64,000 nucleotides of DNA, taken from Salinivibrio sp. ES.052. GTDB lineage: Bacteria > Pseudomonadota > Gammaproteobacteria > Enterobacterales > Vibrionaceae. Positions 8,396-18,401 of this stretch are shown here, piece after piece. The notes under the pieces are model-generated. The model had not been told where the DNA came from. It worked only from the letters and a program-made list of their open reading frames with translations, and searched no databases. How positions within the stretch are numbered: position 1 is the first letter of the stretch; each line of letters opens with the position of its first letter. The DNA lies in contig NZ_FSRI01000002.1 in the NCBI RefSeq assembly GCF_900141775.1, positions 84,501-148,500 of the forward strand. The letters run 5' to 3'. Position numbers and translations under genes: made by a program.

Positions 8396-9858
8396 TCAGC
8401 CAGATCCGTGGCTTCGTTAATCACGTGGAAAATGTAGTTTTGCTCCACGGCCCCTTGGAACAACCACGCCATCGGACCACGCGCCATGATGGCCACATCT
8501 TCGCCGGAGTGGGTTTCCGAACCGAGCTTAATCAAAGATTGCTGTTTGTAATCCAGCTCACGCACCTGCCCTTCTTGCAAGTTTTCACGCTCACCTTTCA
8601 CCGCACCCGGGCCGTTGCCATAGGTGATCGTGGTATAGGTTTTACCAAAATCATCCTGATTCAAGCGCCCTTTTTGGCGCGATAAACCGAGGATCGGATT
8701 GCCCCGCTCTGCGTAACCGTTCATCACCATGGTATGGGCGTGGTCCGCAGTAACGATCACTAGGGTGTCTTCTGGGTTAGTTTTCTCTAAGGCCACTTTA
8801 ATGGCATCGTCATAAGCCAGCGTATCTTCTAACGCTCGCGCGGCGTTGCCCGCATGGTGGGCATGGTCGATACGTCCAGCTTCCACCATCATCACATAGC
8901 CATCTTTGTCACGGCTGAGCATATCAATCGCTTTGCTGGTCATTTGCGCCAATGACGGCTCATCTTGGCTTTCGCGGCGATCGGCTTCGTATTTCATGTG
9001 GCTGCTTTCAAATAAGCCGAATACCCGAGAGGTGTTAGCAGCGTCGATGGCATCAAAACCGGACTGATTAAAAATGTATTGGCCATCAGGATGGCGTGTT
9101 TGCCATTCTTCAATCAGGTTGCGTCCATCTTTACGCTTGCCCTTTTTGCCTTCAGGGTCGACGCTATCGGCAGGGATGAACTCACGGCGTCCACCGCCAA
9201 AGGCCACCTGAAAACCCTCCCCGGAGTCAAAATCGACAAATTGGCTGGCGATATCGGTACAACCTTGGTTTTTGGCAATGTTGGGCAACTTGCTATCGTT
9301 CTCCCAATTGCGATCTGCACTGTGCGCGTAGGTGGTGGCTGGAGTGGCATGAGTTAAACGGGCGGTTGATATCACGCCAAGGGCCTTACCCTTCTCTCCT
9401 GCCATTTCGAACAAGGTTTTTGCTTCATTACCTTTTGCGGTGCTACAAAAACCACGCTGGACGTTATCGTCAACGCTGATGATCCCCGCTTTGGTTTTCA
9501 CCCCGGTGACCATGGCTGTCGCGGTCCCTGCCGAATCAGGCGTTTGCATGTCAGTATTATAGGTTTTTGCTAGCGCTACATGCGGCAAGCTTTCCATGCC
9601 GAGACGATTTTCTTCACCGGTTTTACCCTGTTGCTGTCCTTGATAGATACGTGCTGCCGTGACTGTCCCTACGCTCATGCCGTCACCGACAAAGAGGATC
9701 ACATTTTTGGCTTTACCTGTGATAGGTGGATTGGCTTTGGCCGCCGCCAGTGCCGCTTGCGCGTCTTGATACCAAACATCATTTTGTTGAGGCACTGCCG
9801 CGTGTGCAGTCGCCGTTAATAACGCTGAGGCCACCGCGGCCGTAAGGATTGTTTTCAC
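8392..9858 (-). CDS. phoA: secreted alkaline phosphatase
   Basis: A 488-residue periplasmic or extracellular phosphomonoesterase. A signal peptide (VKTILTAAVASALLTATAHA) is followed by mature sequence with VILFVGDGMS (metal ligand Asp), the nucleophile motif DSAGTATA, a TARLTHATPA segment, the zinc ligands in DHAHH and TADHAH, and ETHSGEDVAI near the end. Overall it resembles Vibrio alkaline phosphatase. I chose the GTG at 9858 because GGAG lies 8 bases upstream and the signal peptide starts exactly there; an ATG at 9903 would add 15 residues ahead of it. A Pho-box-like site lies upstream. Confidence 0.94.
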   Translation of the reverse strand: MKTILTAAVASALLTATAHAAVPQQNDVWYQDAQAALAAAKANPPITGKAKNVILFVGDGMSVGTVTAARIYQGQQQGKTGEENRLGMESLPHVALAKTYNTDMQTPDSAGTATAMVTGVKTKAGIISVDDNVQRGFCSTAKGNEAKTLFEMAGEKGKALGVISTARLTHATPATTYAHSADRNWENDSKLPNIAKNQGCTDIASQFVDFDSGEGFQVAFGGGRREFIPADSVDPEGKKGKRKDGRNLIEEWQTRHPDGQYIFNQSGFDAIDAANTSRVFGLFESSHMKYEADRRESQDEPSLAQMTSKAIDMLSRDKDGYVMMVEAGRIDHAHHAGNAARALEDTLAYDDAIKVALEKTNPEDTLVIVTADHAHTMVMNGYAERGNPILGLSRQKGRLNQDDFGKTYTTITYGNGPGAVKGERENLQEGQVRELDYKQQSLIKLGSETHSGEDVAIMARGPMAWLFQGAVEQNYIFHVINEATDLAD

Positions 9859-9963
9859 TACAAAATCTCCATCATTAATGAGAAACGCAGGCATGGTGAC
9901 CACTGAGCGTGACGCTTCTGTGACAAACCGTACAATGTAACAACTTGTAAGCCACTCAATTTG

Positions 9964-9981
9964 ATGAAGTTTTTATGACAG
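9964..9981 (-). promoter_or_regulatory. candidate Pho box upstream of phoA
   Basis: On the minus strand a perfect CTGTCAT half-site is followed after AAAA by ACTTCAT (4 of 7 matches). This gives the two 7-mers with 4-bp spacing expected of a PhoB site, about 106 bp upstream of the phoA GTG. Confidence 0.6.
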
Positions 9982-9989
9982 AGGTAGGT

Positions 9990-10022
9990 AAAAAGGCTGC
10001 AGCTTAATCCACTCGCAGCCTT
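9990..10022 (-). terminator. terminator of the argCBGH(A) operon
   Basis: On the minus strand an 8-bp stem (AAGGCTGC / GCAGCCTT, 14-nt loop) ends in a T run, about 50 bp after the argH stop. Confidence 0.8.
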
Positions 10023-10072
10023 AGGGGGCGCAATGACGACACGGACGCCGTCACGCGATCGACAGTGTCACC

Positions 10073-11953
10073 CTACTCCAATGCAGAGAAGGTCGATATT
10101 GTGGCCGGCCCAGCAATACTGTAGGTCAGAGCCACTTCGTCACAGGCGTGAAAACGCGGACAGATTTCACAATCTTTCATCACTTTCTCTGGCAGTTGCG
10201 ATTTTGACACTGGGGTAAAGCCTAATTGGGTGAAAAATTCTGGCACTCGGGTGAGGACAAAGACTTGCTCAATCGCCATTTGCTTGGCTTTTTTAATCAA
10301 GTGCATCATCAACGCCGTGCCGTGTCCTTGGCGCTGCCAGCCCGCTTCTACGCCTAACGAGCGAATCTCTGCCAATCCTGAGTCGTAAATATACAGCGAG
10401 CCGCAGCCGGTCAAATCGCCTTGATGCTCTGAGACCGCAAATAGGCCAATATTGCGCACCAGTTCATGACGATCACGGGGTAAGTTCTCCCCCAATTTTG
10501 CCCAATACACCACCATGCCTTCGATGGTATCGAGGTCAGTGAGCCTTGCCGAGCGCACCGTGACTTTGGGGGTAAAGCGCTTATCTAAACGCTTTTGCGC
10601 CTCTTGAATGGCAAAGCTGACCTGTTCAGGTGCCACCCCACCCAGCGCCCGACGTTGGGCCAAGCAGGATTCAATCGTGAGCATCGCATACACATCGTCT
10701 TCAATCACCGGTGAGAATTGCTGCAAGGTGGCAAGCGGCAGCGCTTCTAATGCACAACCTTGCTCAATGGCGGATACCACCGCCACGCCCACAATATGGT
10801 GTGCTTCACGGAACGGGATCCCTTTACTCACCAAATAATCGGCCAGCTCGGTGGCATTGGCATGACCTTGCTGCGCCGCTTGCAAGGTTTTATCTTTATG
10901 GATGGTAATGCCTTCAAAGCACAGGGCAGCCATGTCCAAACAATCGTGCCAAGTGTCCATGGCATCGAAGAGTCCTTCTTTGTCTTCTTGCATGTCCTTG
11001 TTGTAGGCCAGCGGCAAGGCTTTCACTGTCATCATCATCGCCGACAAGGTGCCATACACACGGCCAGTTCTGCCGCGGATAAGCTCTAACGCATCGGGGT
11101 TTTTCTTTTGTGGCATCAACGAGGAGCCTGAGGTGACGGTATCCGCCAATTCAATAAAGCCCGATTCACCCGAGTTGTAGAAGATCATGTCTTCGGCCAT
11201 CCGTGAGAGATGCAACATCGACATGGATGCGGCGGACATCATCTCCATCACATGATCGCGGTCCGAGACCGAATCCAAACTATTACGGGTGGCCCGTTTA
11301 AATCCCAGATTTTGTGCCAAGGCATCGCGGTCAATTGGATACGCGGTGCCTGCCAGCGCCCCCGATCCGAGTGGGCAGGTATCCAAGCGACTGAGCGCAT
11401 CTTGCAAACGCGTGGTATCACGCTCAAACATCTCCAGATAGGCCAGACACCAATGGGCAAAGGTCACCGGTTGTGCACGCTGCAAGTGGGTGTAGCCAGG
11501 CAGCACGGTACCATGGTGCTGACCCGCCACATCCACCAGCTGCTGCTGAAGCTTGTCGAGAGACAGTAAGATTTGCTGGCCTTGCTGGCGACACCAGAGC
11601 TTGAGATCCGTGGCAACCTGATCGTTACGCGAGCGTCCGGTATGCAGCTTTTTGCCCAAATCCCCGACTTTCTCGATCAGTTGCTGCTCAACCCAGCTGT
11701 GAATGTCTTCGGCCTCTGAGCGTAAGATTTGCTTCGGGTTTTCCATCACCGACAGCTTGAGCTCATTAAGCGCGAGCTCCAATTGCTGTTGCTCGTCTTC
11801 ACTCAGCACGCCCACTGAACGCAAGGCTTTCGACCAAGCAATGGAGCCCACAATGTCTTGCTCTGCTAGGCGATAGTCAAAGCGCAGCGAATCATTAAAC
11901 GCTTGAAACCGTTTGTCTGCTGCTTGACTAAAGCGTCCGCCCCATAATGCCAT
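10073..11953 (-). CDS. argH: argininosuccinate lyase fused to an N-acetylglutamate synthase-like GNAT domain, ArgH(A)
   Basis: A 626-residue bifunctional protein. Residues 1 to about 455 are argininosuccinate lyase (MALWGGRF start, [12 protein letters not shown], signature [12 protein letters not shown]), which releases arginine and fumarate. Residues about 465-626 are a GNAT acetyltransferase ([19 protein letters not shown] is the acetyl-CoA loop) corresponding to the short ArgA domain that makes N-acetylglutamate, the first step of the pathway. This ArgH(A) fusion is known from Vibrionaceae and Moritella. The reading frame is continuous through the junction. The C-terminal domain holds a Cys cluster ([11 protein letters not shown]). 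It is the last gene of the arginine operon. Confidence 0.96.
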   Translation of the reverse strand: MALWGGRFSQAADKRFQAFNDSLRFDYRLAEQDIVGSIAWSKALRSVGVLSEDEQQQLELALNELKLSVMENPKQILRSEAEDIHSWVEQQLIEKVGDLGKKLHTGRSRNDQVATDLKLWCRQQGQQILLSLDKLQQQLVDVAGQHHGTVLPGYTHLQRAQPVTFAHWCLAYLEMFERDTTRLQDALSRLDTCPLGSGALAGTAYPIDRDALAQNLGFKRATRNSLDSVSDRDHVMEMMSAASMSMLHLSRMAEDMIFYNSGESGFIELADTVTSGSSLMPQKKNPDALELIRGRTGRVYGTLSAMMMTVKALPLAYNKDMQEDKEGLFDAMDTWHDCLDMAALCFEGITIHKDKTLQAAQQGHANATELADYLVSKGIPFREAHHIVGVAVVSAIEQGCALEALPLATLQQFSPVIEDDVYAMLTIESCLAQRRALGGVAPEQVSFAIQEAQKRLDKRFTPKVTVRSARLTDLDTIEGMVVYWAKLGENLPRDRHELVRNIGLFAVSEHQGDLTGCGSLYIYDSGLAEIRSLGVEAGWQRQGHGTALMMHLIKKAKQMAIEQVFVLTRVPEFFTQLGFTPVSKSQLPEKVMKDCEICPRFHACDEVALTYSIAGPATISTFSALE

Positions 11954-11988
11954 GCTGTCTCTCCTTACTGCTCACGATGCTTTTTTAA

Positions 11989-13200
11989 TTAGGATTGTTT
12001 TTGTTTGTTCAGTGTCCGAATCCGGCTCGACAGCGAATACAAACGGATAAAGCCTTCGGCGTGGCTGTGATCGTAGACATCATCATCCCCAAAGGTGGCA
12101 AAGTCTTCCGAGTACAAGCTATTGGTCGAGCGCTTTTGTACCACCGCCGCTTGCCCTTTATAGAGCTTGATTACCACCTCGCCCGTTACCGGCGCGGCGA
12201 GGGAATTGGCCGCGGCAACAATCGACTGACAAAGTGGCGTAAACCAACGCCCATCATAAATTAGGTGAGACGCTTTTAAACCGAGCTCCTCACGGAACTG
12301 ATAACTCTCTTTATCCAATACTAATTGTTCAACACCGCGCAGCGCTTCCATGATGATGGTGCCACCTGGGGTTTCATAGCAGCCGCGGGATTTCATCCCC
12401 ACCAAACGGTTCTCAACGATATCAATCCGTCCCACGCCATGTTCGGCACCTTTATCGTTCAGCAGCGTCAGCACGTCATAAGGCGACATGGATTCACCAT
12501 CGACCGAGACCACTTCCCCGCTTTGTACCCCTAAAGTGACAAATTCGGGCGTATTGGGCGCGTCTTCTGGTGCGACGGTCCATACCCAGCAGTCTTGGTT
12601 AGCCGCGGTCCAGGTATCTTCCAGCACTCCGCCTTCGGTCGAAACGTGCCAAGCATTGGCATCACGTGAATAGATTTTCTCAAGGCTCGCTGTACAAGGA
12701 ATATCACGGGCGGCCAAGTAGTCGAGTAAGGCTTCACGACTGGTGAGATCCCACTCACGCCAAGGTGCAATCACTTTAAGCTGCGGCGCCAGCGCGGAGA
12801 AGGTGCTCTCAAAACGAACTTGGTCGTTCCCCTTTCCGGTACAGCCGTGGCAAAGTGCATCCGCTCCAACTTCAAGGGCGCACTCGACCTGCGCTTTGGC
12901 AATGATCGGACGCGCCATCGAGGTGCCCAGAAGATACTTGCCTTCATACACCGCACCGGTTTTCAGGCTGGGGTAAATATAATCCGCCACCATTTCGTGT
13001 TTCAGATCGGCGATAAAACATTGCGATGCCCCGGAGGCGAGCGCTTTTTGCTCAATGCCTTCTAGCTCTTGTTCGCCTTGACCGACGTCGGCGACAAAGG
13101 CGACGACTTCACAGTCATAGTTTTCTTTTAGCCATGGAATGATGGCCGAGGTATCCAATCCACCCGAATAGGCCAGTACCACTTTGTTGATTTTGCTCAT
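11989..13200 (-). CDS. argG: argininosuccinate synthase
   Basis: A 403-residue ATP-dependent ligase that joins citrulline and aspartate. The N-terminal nucleotide loop [11 protein letters not shown] (residues 9-19) is diagnostic, with [13 protein letters not shown] and the long C-terminal tetramerisation arm. The ATG at 13200 is preceded by a strong ribosome site (AAGGAGAGCAAG); in-frame sequence further upstream belongs to the argB-argG spacer. Third gene of the operon, 35 bp before argH(A). No argF lies between argB and argG, so ornithine carbamoyltransferase must be encoded elsewhere. Confidence 0.97.
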   Translation of the reverse strand: MSKINKVVLAYSGGLDTSAIIPWLKENYDCEVVAFVADVGQGEQELEGIEQKALASGASQCFIADLKHEMVADYIYPSLKTGAVYEGKYLLGTSMARPIIAKAQVECALEVGADALCHGCTGKGNDQVRFESTFSALAPQLKVIAPWREWDLTSREALLDYLAARDIPCTASLEKIYSRDANAWHVSTEGGVLEDTWTAANQDCWVWTVAPEDAPNTPEFVTLGVQSGEVVSVDGESMSPYDVLTLLNDKGAEHGVGRIDIVENRLVGMKSRGCYETPGGTIIMEALRGVEQLVLDKESYQFREELGLKASHLIYDGRWFTPLCQSIVAAANSLAAPVTGEVVIKLYKGQAAVVQKRSTNSLYSEDFATFGDDDVYDHSHAEGFIRLYSLSSRIRTLNKQKQS

Positions 13201-13255
13201 CTTGCTCTCCTTAAATCCTGAAATGACGGTTTGCGTCGCGTCGTTATACGTTTTA

Positions 13256-14035
13256 TTAACTGGCGCTAAACCGGGTGCCGATTTGCTGGCCATCGAATAA
13301 TTGCGTGAGTTTTTCTGGGTAACGCCAGGTGGCAATCTCCACCGGTTTACCTAGCTCGCGGGCGGCGGCAAACGCCGCGTTAACCTTGACCACCATGCCA
13401 TCGGTGATCACGCCTTTTTCTATCAGGTGTTGCGCATCCAGCTCGGTCAGGCAAGGCAGTAAATGGCCTTTGCCATCTAACACACCACTGACATCCGACA
13501 GCAGCACTAGCTCCGCCCCGAGGGTGGTTGCCACCGCCACCGCCGCTTGGTCGGCATTAACGTTCATCAGTTCCCCTTGGTCACTGATACCAATCGAGCT
13601 AATAATCGGCACACAATCCGCGGCCAGTACCGCCTGCAGCAGGCTAGGATCACCGGCGCTGGCCTCGCCCACCGCCCCCAGATCAGGGTCCAGTTGGCTG
13701 ACCTGACACAAGCCACCATCGGCCAAGCTCAAGCCACAGCTTTTAATCTTCGCCTTACGCGCCTCAGCTAACAGTAGCTTATTGGCCGTCCCGGCTAAGG
13801 CACCGGTGACATAATCAATCTGGTCAGCCGGCGTGATCCGTAATCCTTGTTTTTTCACACTGGTGAGGGCGAGCTTTTTCAGCAGATCATCAACCAAGTA
13901 GCCGCCACCGTGCACCAGCACTAGCGGACGCTCAGCCTCACTGCGATAGGTGTTTATTGCGCCGAAAACCTTGGCGAGAGTCTCGCTGCAGCTCAGTGCC
14001 GCGCCGCCTAATTTAATCACTAATGGCGTTTTCAT
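13256..14035 (-). CDS. argB: acetylglutamate kinase
   Basis: A 259-residue amino-acid kinase that phosphorylates N-acetylglutamate with ATP, step two of the acetylated arginine pathway. The N-terminal VIKLGGAAL and LVLVHGGG motifs bind phosphates, and LLSDVSGVL is the conserved substrate/nucleotide segment. Length equals that of short E. coli-type ArgB (258), which lacks the N-terminal helix of the arginine-inhibited hexameric form. The ribosome site AGGAGAAACGG precedes the ATG. It starts 9 bp after the argC stop. Confidence 0.97.
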   Translation of the reverse strand: MKTPLVIKLGGAALSCSETLAKVFGAINTYRSEAERPLVLVHGGGYLVDDLLKKLALTSVKKQGLRITPADQIDYVTGALAGTANKLLLAEARKAKIKSCGLSLADGGLCQVSQLDPDLGAVGEASAGDPSLLQAVLAADCVPIISSIGISDQGELMNVNADQAAVAVATTLGAELVLLSDVSGVLDGKGHLLPCLTELDAQHLIEKGVITDGMVVKVNAAFAAARELGKPVEIATWRYPEKLTQLFDGQQIGTRFSAS

Positions 14036-14044
14036 CCGTTTCTC

Positions 14045-15055
14045 CTAGACAATCGCTGTGGTTTCGGCAAAGCCAAACTTAAGGTTTAAACATTGCACGG
14101 CTTGGCTGGCCGCGCCTTTCAGTAAGTTATCAATCGCACTGGTAAGGATCAGATGCCCATGCGCGGCCTGATAGCCTATGTCGCAAAAGCCGGTGTATTG
14201 CACCGCTTGTAGCTTGGCCACCTCACCGGCAGGAAGTACCCGTACCAGCGGCGCATCTTGGTAAGTCTGGGTCAGTGCCTGCCCCACCTCCGCCTCACTA
14301 ACACCTGGCGCTAATTTGGCGGTAATGGTGGCAAGAATACCGCGTTTGTAACTGCCAAGGTGCGGGGTAAAAATCACTGGTGTATCAAGGTGCGCAGCAA
14401 TCTCTGGCTGATGACGGTGAGAAAACACCCCGTAAGCATGCAAGCTCACTTCGCAAAAACTGTTGGTCAGGCTCGCTTTGCGCCCCGCGCCCGTCACGCC
14501 GCTGGTGGCATTGATCACCGGCCACATTTGTTTATCCAACAAGCCTGCATCCAGCACAGGTTTGAGCGCTAATTGGCTGGCGGTCGGGTAACATCCCGGC
14601 ACGGCGACCAGCTGCGCTGCAGATAATGCTTCCTGTTGCCACTCCGCCAAGCCATACACGGCTTGCGCCAGCCATGCCGGTGACTGGTGCGAAAAGCCGT
14701 AATTGGTAGGATAAAAATCAGCTTGATTGACCCGATACGCCCCCGACAAATCAAACACCACGCAACCTTGAGCCAGAAAAGTCGGCGCCAAGTCATGACT
14801 AACCGCATGCGCAGTGGCTAAAAACACCACATCGGCTTGCTTGGCCACATCCTGTGGCGAGGTCAAAGGCATCAGTGGCATATCCACTACACCACGCAAT
14901 TGGCCGTGCAACGCGCTCACGGGGAGGTTGGCGTCTTCACTGCCTGCCGAGACATATAAACCGGCCAAGTGCAGTTGCGGATGGCGATGGACAAGGGCGA
15001 CAAGCTCGGCTCCTGTGTAGCCACTGGCACCGACAATAATGGTGTTACGTGTCAT
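14045..15055 (-). CDS. argC: N-acetyl-gamma-glutamyl-phosphate reductase
   Basis: A 336-residue NADPH-dependent dehydrogenase that makes N-acetylglutamate semialdehyde. The dinucleotide loop [11 protein letters not shown] is at residues 9-19 and the catalytic cysteine is in [13 protein letters not shown] near residue 155. It is the first structural gene of argC-argB-argG-argH(A). Transcription is predicted from a promoter near 15240, covered by two ARG boxes. A leader of about 175 nt containing a possible arginine-rich leader peptide precedes the start codon. The divergent neighbour is ppc rather than argE. Confidence 0.97.
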   Translation of the reverse strand: MTRNTIIVGASGYTGAELVALVHRHPQLHLAGLYVSAGSEDANLPVSALHGQLRGVVDMPLMPLTSPQDVAKQADVVFLATAHAVSHDLAPTFLAQGCVVFDLSGAYRVNQADFYPTNYGFSHQSPAWLAQAVYGLAEWQQEALSAAQLVAVPGCYPTASQLALKPVLDAGLLDKQMWPVINATSGVTGAGRKASLTNSFCEVSLHAYGVFSHRHQPEIAAHLDTPVIFTPHLGSYKRGILATITAKLAPGVSEAEVGQALTQTYQDAPLVRVLPAGEVAKLQAVQYTGFCDIGYQAAHGHLILTSAIDNLLKGAASQAVQCLNLKFGFAETTAIV

Positions 15056-15138
15056 GGGTGTCTCTCTTTATGGGTGTTTACGGTGTGCTGCGGGGCAGCA
15101 GAGTATCGAGGGCGTAGCCAATAGCCACGCAAGGCAGG

Positions 15139-15189
15139 CTAGCGTCGTCGAGCAGAAAGGGCGTTGTGTTTGGTGGCGAGTGGCATCAT
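15139..15189 (-). CDS. candidate arginine leader peptide of the arg operon
   Basis: A 16-codon frame in the argC leader reads MMPLATKHNALSARRR and then TAG, so three arginine codons (CGA CGA CGC, 15142-15150) sit directly before the stop. GAGAG lies 7 bases upstream of the first ATG. The frame begins about 40 nt downstream of the predicted transcription start and ends 83 nt before argC. The position and the terminal Arg run suggest arginine-sensing translation or attenuation control, but no U-tailed terminator follows. It is not a gene I know, and it may be chance. Confidence 0.4.
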   Translation of the reverse strand: MMPLATKHNALSARRR

Positions 15190-15202
15190 GGGTCAACTCT
15201 CA

Positions 15203-15241
15203 AAAATATTTTTATTCATAAATAGTGAATGGTTATTTTTT
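15203..15241. promoter_or_regulatory. tandem ARG boxes (ArgR operator) over the argC promoter
   Basis: Two 18-bp ARG-box-like sites at 15203-15220 (right half ATTCATA perfect) and 15224-15241 (left half AGTGAAT perfect) are separated by 3 bp, the standard ArgR hexamer arrangement. On the minus strand TTGACG (15260-15265) and TAAAAA (15237-15242), spaced 17 bp, are the likely argC promoter. The boxes therefore cover the -10 and the start site. A weaker ARG-like half-site (ATTCATA) occurs at 15304-15310. Confidence 0.8.
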
Positions 15242-15503
15242 ATCGTATTCCCGTTTAGCCGTCAAGCCCTAAAAGCGTAAAAAGTCACTTTTAGTGTCTA
15301 TTCATTCATATTAGAGCAGAAATTCCATTTAACCATGCAAATAACATAGTCGTCATTAACCGCGACATCACGATATCGCAGGCGCAGAGACGCTCTCTGG
15401 AAGTTGGCAAGCATGAAAGCTGAAACTTTTTTTCATCTTTTGGGGTGGCTCTATGATAAGCATCAAATCCGATGGCCAGTTTTCGCGCTAACTTGCGGTA
15501 AAG

Positions 15504-15571
15504 TTGACCCGATCGCGCAATATTCGCTAGATTGGTTCTTTACAGTCACAGTAGGATGTAACTTTGTTACA
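15504..15571 (+). promoter_or_regulatory. ppc promoter and TGTAAC-N3-GTTACA palindrome
   Basis: TTGACC (15504-15509) and TAGATT (15528-15533), spaced 18 bp, form a plausible sigma-70 promoter. A perfect 15-bp palindrome, TGTAACTTTGTTACA (15557-15571), lies downstream of the predicted start and 13 bp ahead of the ppc ATG. It resembles the HexR operator consensus (TGTAAT-N3-ATTACA). The rest of the 529-bp argC-ppc spacer holds the arg control region and no other gene I can support. Confidence 0.55.
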
Positions 15572-15584
15572 GAATGGATACGCT

Positions 15585-18218
15585 ATGAACGAAAAGTACT
15601 CTGCCTTAAAAAGCAATGTCAGTATGCTTGGCCGTCTGCTGGGTAACACCATCCAAGATGCCCATGGTCCAGCACTCTTAGAAAAAGTTGAGGAAATTCG
15701 TCAGCTCTCAAAATCGGCTGCCGATGGCAATCAGGACGATCATGCTAAGCTGAAAACCGTGCTGCAAAACTTGCCGGCTGACCAACTGCTTCCGGTCGCC
15801 CGCGCCTTTAGCCAATTTTTGAATCTGACTAATATCGCCGAGCAATATCACACCGTCTCGCGTCAATGCGACGCGTTGGAGTGCAGCCCGGACGCTATTG
15901 ACGATTTACTCCGCCGTGTCAGCCAAGGTGAAATAAATGCCAATGACGCGCAAAAAGCGATCGCCGATTTAAAAATTGAGTTAGTCCTGACCGCCCACCC
16001 GACCGAAATCGCGCGCCGTACCACCATTCATAACTTGGTGCAGATTAATAAATGCTTATCGAAATTAGAGCTCAGTGAACATTTGGGTGCCGGTGAGCGC
16101 GCCAAAACCGAGAAACGTCTCGAGCAGTTGATCGCCCAAGCGTGGCACACCGATGTGATCCGCCAAGAGCGACCAACCCCGCTTGATGAAGCCAAGTGGG
16201 GCTTTGCGGTGATTGAAAATTCACTGTGGCAAGCAGTGCCCGCATTTTTACGTCAATTTGATCAGCAGCTTGAGAATCACCTCGACATCAACTTGCCTAT
16301 TGATGCCAAGCCGGTACAGATCTCCTCGTGGATGGGTGGCGATCGCGACGGTAACCCGTATGTCACCAGCGAGGTTACCCGTGAAGTCATGCTGTTATCA
16401 CGCTGGAAAGCCGCAGATTTGTACTTGCGTGATGTGCAAGATTTGATCAGTGAACTGTCAATGACACAGTGTGATGACACAGTGCGTGAAATGGCCGGCG
16501 AGGCGCACGAGCCGTATCGCGCCATCCTCAAAACCATGCGCAGCCAGCTAACTCACACCTTAAGCTATTTGGACGCCAAACTGAAAGGCGAACGCGCCTC
16601 ATCACAAGGGATCCTGACCGACACCCAGCAATTGTGGCAACCATTACTGGCGTGTTACCAGTCTCTCCATCAATGTGGCATGGGCATTATTGCCGACGGC
16701 AAGTTGCTTGACTTGCTCCGCTGCGTGCAATGCTTTGGCGTGCATCTGATCAAGCTCGATATTCGCCAAGAAAGTACCCGTCATGCCGATGTGCTCTCAG
16801 AAGTGACCCGTTATTTGGGGATGGGCGACTACGCCCAATGGAGCGAGCAAGACAAGCAAGCCTTCTTAACCCGCGAGCTGGCCTCTAAGCGTCCGCTACT
16901 GCCACGTGATTGGTCACCGTCGCCTGAGGTACAAGAAGTGATCGATACCTGCAAGGTGATCGCCGAACAGCCGCGCGAAGCCTTGGGCGCCTATGTGATT
17001 TCGATGGCTCGCACCGCCTCCGACGTGTTGGCCGTGCATTTATTGCTAAAAGAAGCTGGCTGTCCATTCCGTATGGACGTGTGCCCGTTATTCGAAACCT
17101 TGGACGATCTGAACAATGCCGAGGCAGTGATTGGTGAGCTACTGGCCATTGATTGGTACCGTGGCTTTACCCAGAACGTTCAAATGGTGATGATCGGTTA
17201 CTCGGACTCAGCCAAAGATGCTGGAGTGATGGCCGCGGGTTGGGCGCAATACCGCGCCATGGAAGCCTTGGTCAATTTGTGTGATGAACAAGGGGTTAAT
17301 CTCACCCTTTTCCATGGCCGCGGCGGGACAGTTGGCCGCGGCGGCGCCCCTGCACATGCGGCCCTGCTCTCACAACCTCCTCGCAGTTTGAAAGGTGGCC
17401 TACGCGTGACCGAGCAAGGGGAGATGATCCGCTTTAAATTGGGGCTGCCTGGTGTCGCAGTCAACAGCTTAAACCTGTATACCAGCGCCATTTTAGAAGC
17501 GAACTTGCTGCCACCACCTGAGCCTAAGCAGGAGTGGCGACAGCTGATGGACACCTTGAGTGATATCTCTTGCCAGGCCTACCGTGATGTGGTGCGTGGC
17601 CATGAGCAATTTGTGCCTTACTTCCGCTCCACCACCCCTGAGCTTGAATTAGGCAAACTACCGCTGGGATCGCGCCCTTCTAAGCGTAACCCGAACGGCG
17701 GTGTCGAAAGCTTGCGCGCGATTCCTTGGATTTTCGCGTGGAGTCAAAACCGCTTATTGCTGCCGGCTTGGTTGGGGGCTGGACAAGCGATTGACCACGC
17801 TATTTCAAAAGGCCACAAAGCACAGCTGGAAGAAATGTGTCGTGAGTGGCCGTTTTTCTCAACCCGCCTCGGCATGCTAGAAATGGTGTTTACCAAAACC
17901 AACCTAGACATTGCCAAGTACTATGATCAGCGTTTGGTCGACGAAAGCCTCTGGCCGTTGGGTGAATCCTTGCGAGATCAGTTGCGCCAAGATATTCAGG
18001 TGGTGTTAGCGGTAGAAAACAGCGATAACCTGATGGAGCAAAACCCGTGGGGTGCCGAAGCCATCCGCTTGCGTAACATTTATGTTGAGCCGTTAAACAT
18101 GCTGCAAGCAGAGCTATTACACCGTACACGGCAATCGGAACAAGGGGATCAATCGCTCGACGATGCCTTGATGATTTCCATCGCGGGGATTGCCGCGGGG
18201 CTGCGCAATACCGGTTAG
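15585..18218 (+). CDS. ppc: phosphoenolpyruvate carboxylase
   Basis: An 877-residue anaplerotic enzyme that fixes bicarbonate onto PEP to give oxaloacetate. The catalytic histidine lies in [12 protein letters not shown], the glycine-rich loop is [14 protein letters not shown], and the protein ends with the family's C-terminal NTG, whose backbone carboxylate takes part in allosteric inhibition by aspartate. The start [16 protein letters not shown] matches the E. coli N terminus; an upstream in-frame codon at 15564 adds seven residues unlike the family. It is monocistronic, followed by a terminator. Confidence 0.98.
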   Translation: MNEKYSALKSNVSMLGRLLGNTIQDAHGPALLEKVEEIRQLSKSAADGNQDDHAKLKTVLQNLPADQLLPVARAFSQFLNLTNIAEQYHTVSRQCDALECSPDAIDDLLRRVSQGEINANDAQKAIADLKIELVLTAHPTEIARRTTIHNLVQINKCLSKLELSEHLGAGERAKTEKRLEQLIAQAWHTDVIRQERPTPLDEAKWGFAVIENSLWQAVPAFLRQFDQQLENHLDINLPIDAKPVQISSWMGGDRDGNPYVTSEVTREVMLLSRWKAADLYLRDVQDLISELSMTQCDDTVREMAGEAHEPYRAILKTMRSQLTHTLSYLDAKLKGERASSQGILTDTQQLWQPLLACYQSLHQCGMGIIADGKLLDLLRCVQCFGVHLIKLDIRQESTRHADVLSEVTRYLGMGDYAQWSEQDKQAFLTRELASKRPLLPRDWSPSPEVQEVIDTCKVIAEQPREALGAYVISMARTASDVLAVHLLLKEAGCPFRMDVCPLFETLDDLNNAEAVIGELLAIDWYRGFTQNVQMVMIGYSDSAKDAGVMAAGWAQYRAMEALVNLCDEQGVNLTLFHGRGGTVGRGGAPAHAALLSQPPRSLKGGLRVTEQGEMIRFKLGLPGVAVNSLNLYTSAILEANLLPPPEPKQEWRQLMDTLSDISCQAYRDVVRGHEQFVPYFRSTTPELELGKLPLGSRPSKRNPNGGVESLRAIPWIFAWSQNRLLLPAWLGAGQAIDHAISKGHKAQLEEMCREWPFFSTRLGMLEMVFTKTNLDIAKYYDQRLVDESLWPLGESLRDQLRQDIQVVLAVENSDNLMEQNPWGAEAIRLRNIYVEPLNMLQAELLHRTRQSEQGDQSLDDALMISIAGIAAGLRNTG

Positions 18219-18231
18219 TCCTTGATAGTCG

Positions 18232-18258
18232 AGCCGTACCCTTGGGTGCGGCTTTTTT
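18232..18258 (+). terminator. ppc terminator
   Basis: Stem AGCCGTACCC / GGGTGCGGCT (one imperfect pair) followed by six T, 14 bp after the ppc stop. Confidence 0.85.
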
Positions 18259-18401
18259 GTCTTGGCACATGAACGACGCTGAGGAAATCCTGACCACAGA
18301 CTTTTTTATGCAAAGCCGCAGCTAATGCTTGCTGTTGCATTGATAATATTATTACTATTGAAGGTCGCACTGACGCGACCCTACAACGCAAAGGAATTGC
18401 C

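Noticed and set aside
10590-10720. Possible frameshift or assembly join making argH appear too long
   Set aside because: The frame is continuous, both domains are complete with their motifs, and ArgH(A) fusions are an established Vibrionaceae feature.
15085-15110. TGCTGC / GCAGCA hairpin in the argC leader as an attenuator terminator
   Set aside because: No T run follows on the minus strand, so it is not a rho-independent terminator; it was kept only as part of the leader structure.
15415-15442. ATGAAA...TTTCAT repeat with a T run as a terminator
   Set aside because: The pairing is mostly A-T with slippage in the T run, and there is no gene directly upstream on that strand to terminate.
15404-15646. 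80-codon frame in the argC-ppc spacer running into ppc
   Set aside because: It overlaps the ppc start in another frame, has no ribosome site or family resemblance, and crosses the predicted ppc promoter.
18259-18401. MetJ operator upstream of metY
   Set aside because: No 8-mer close to AGACGTCT and no tandem series is present.
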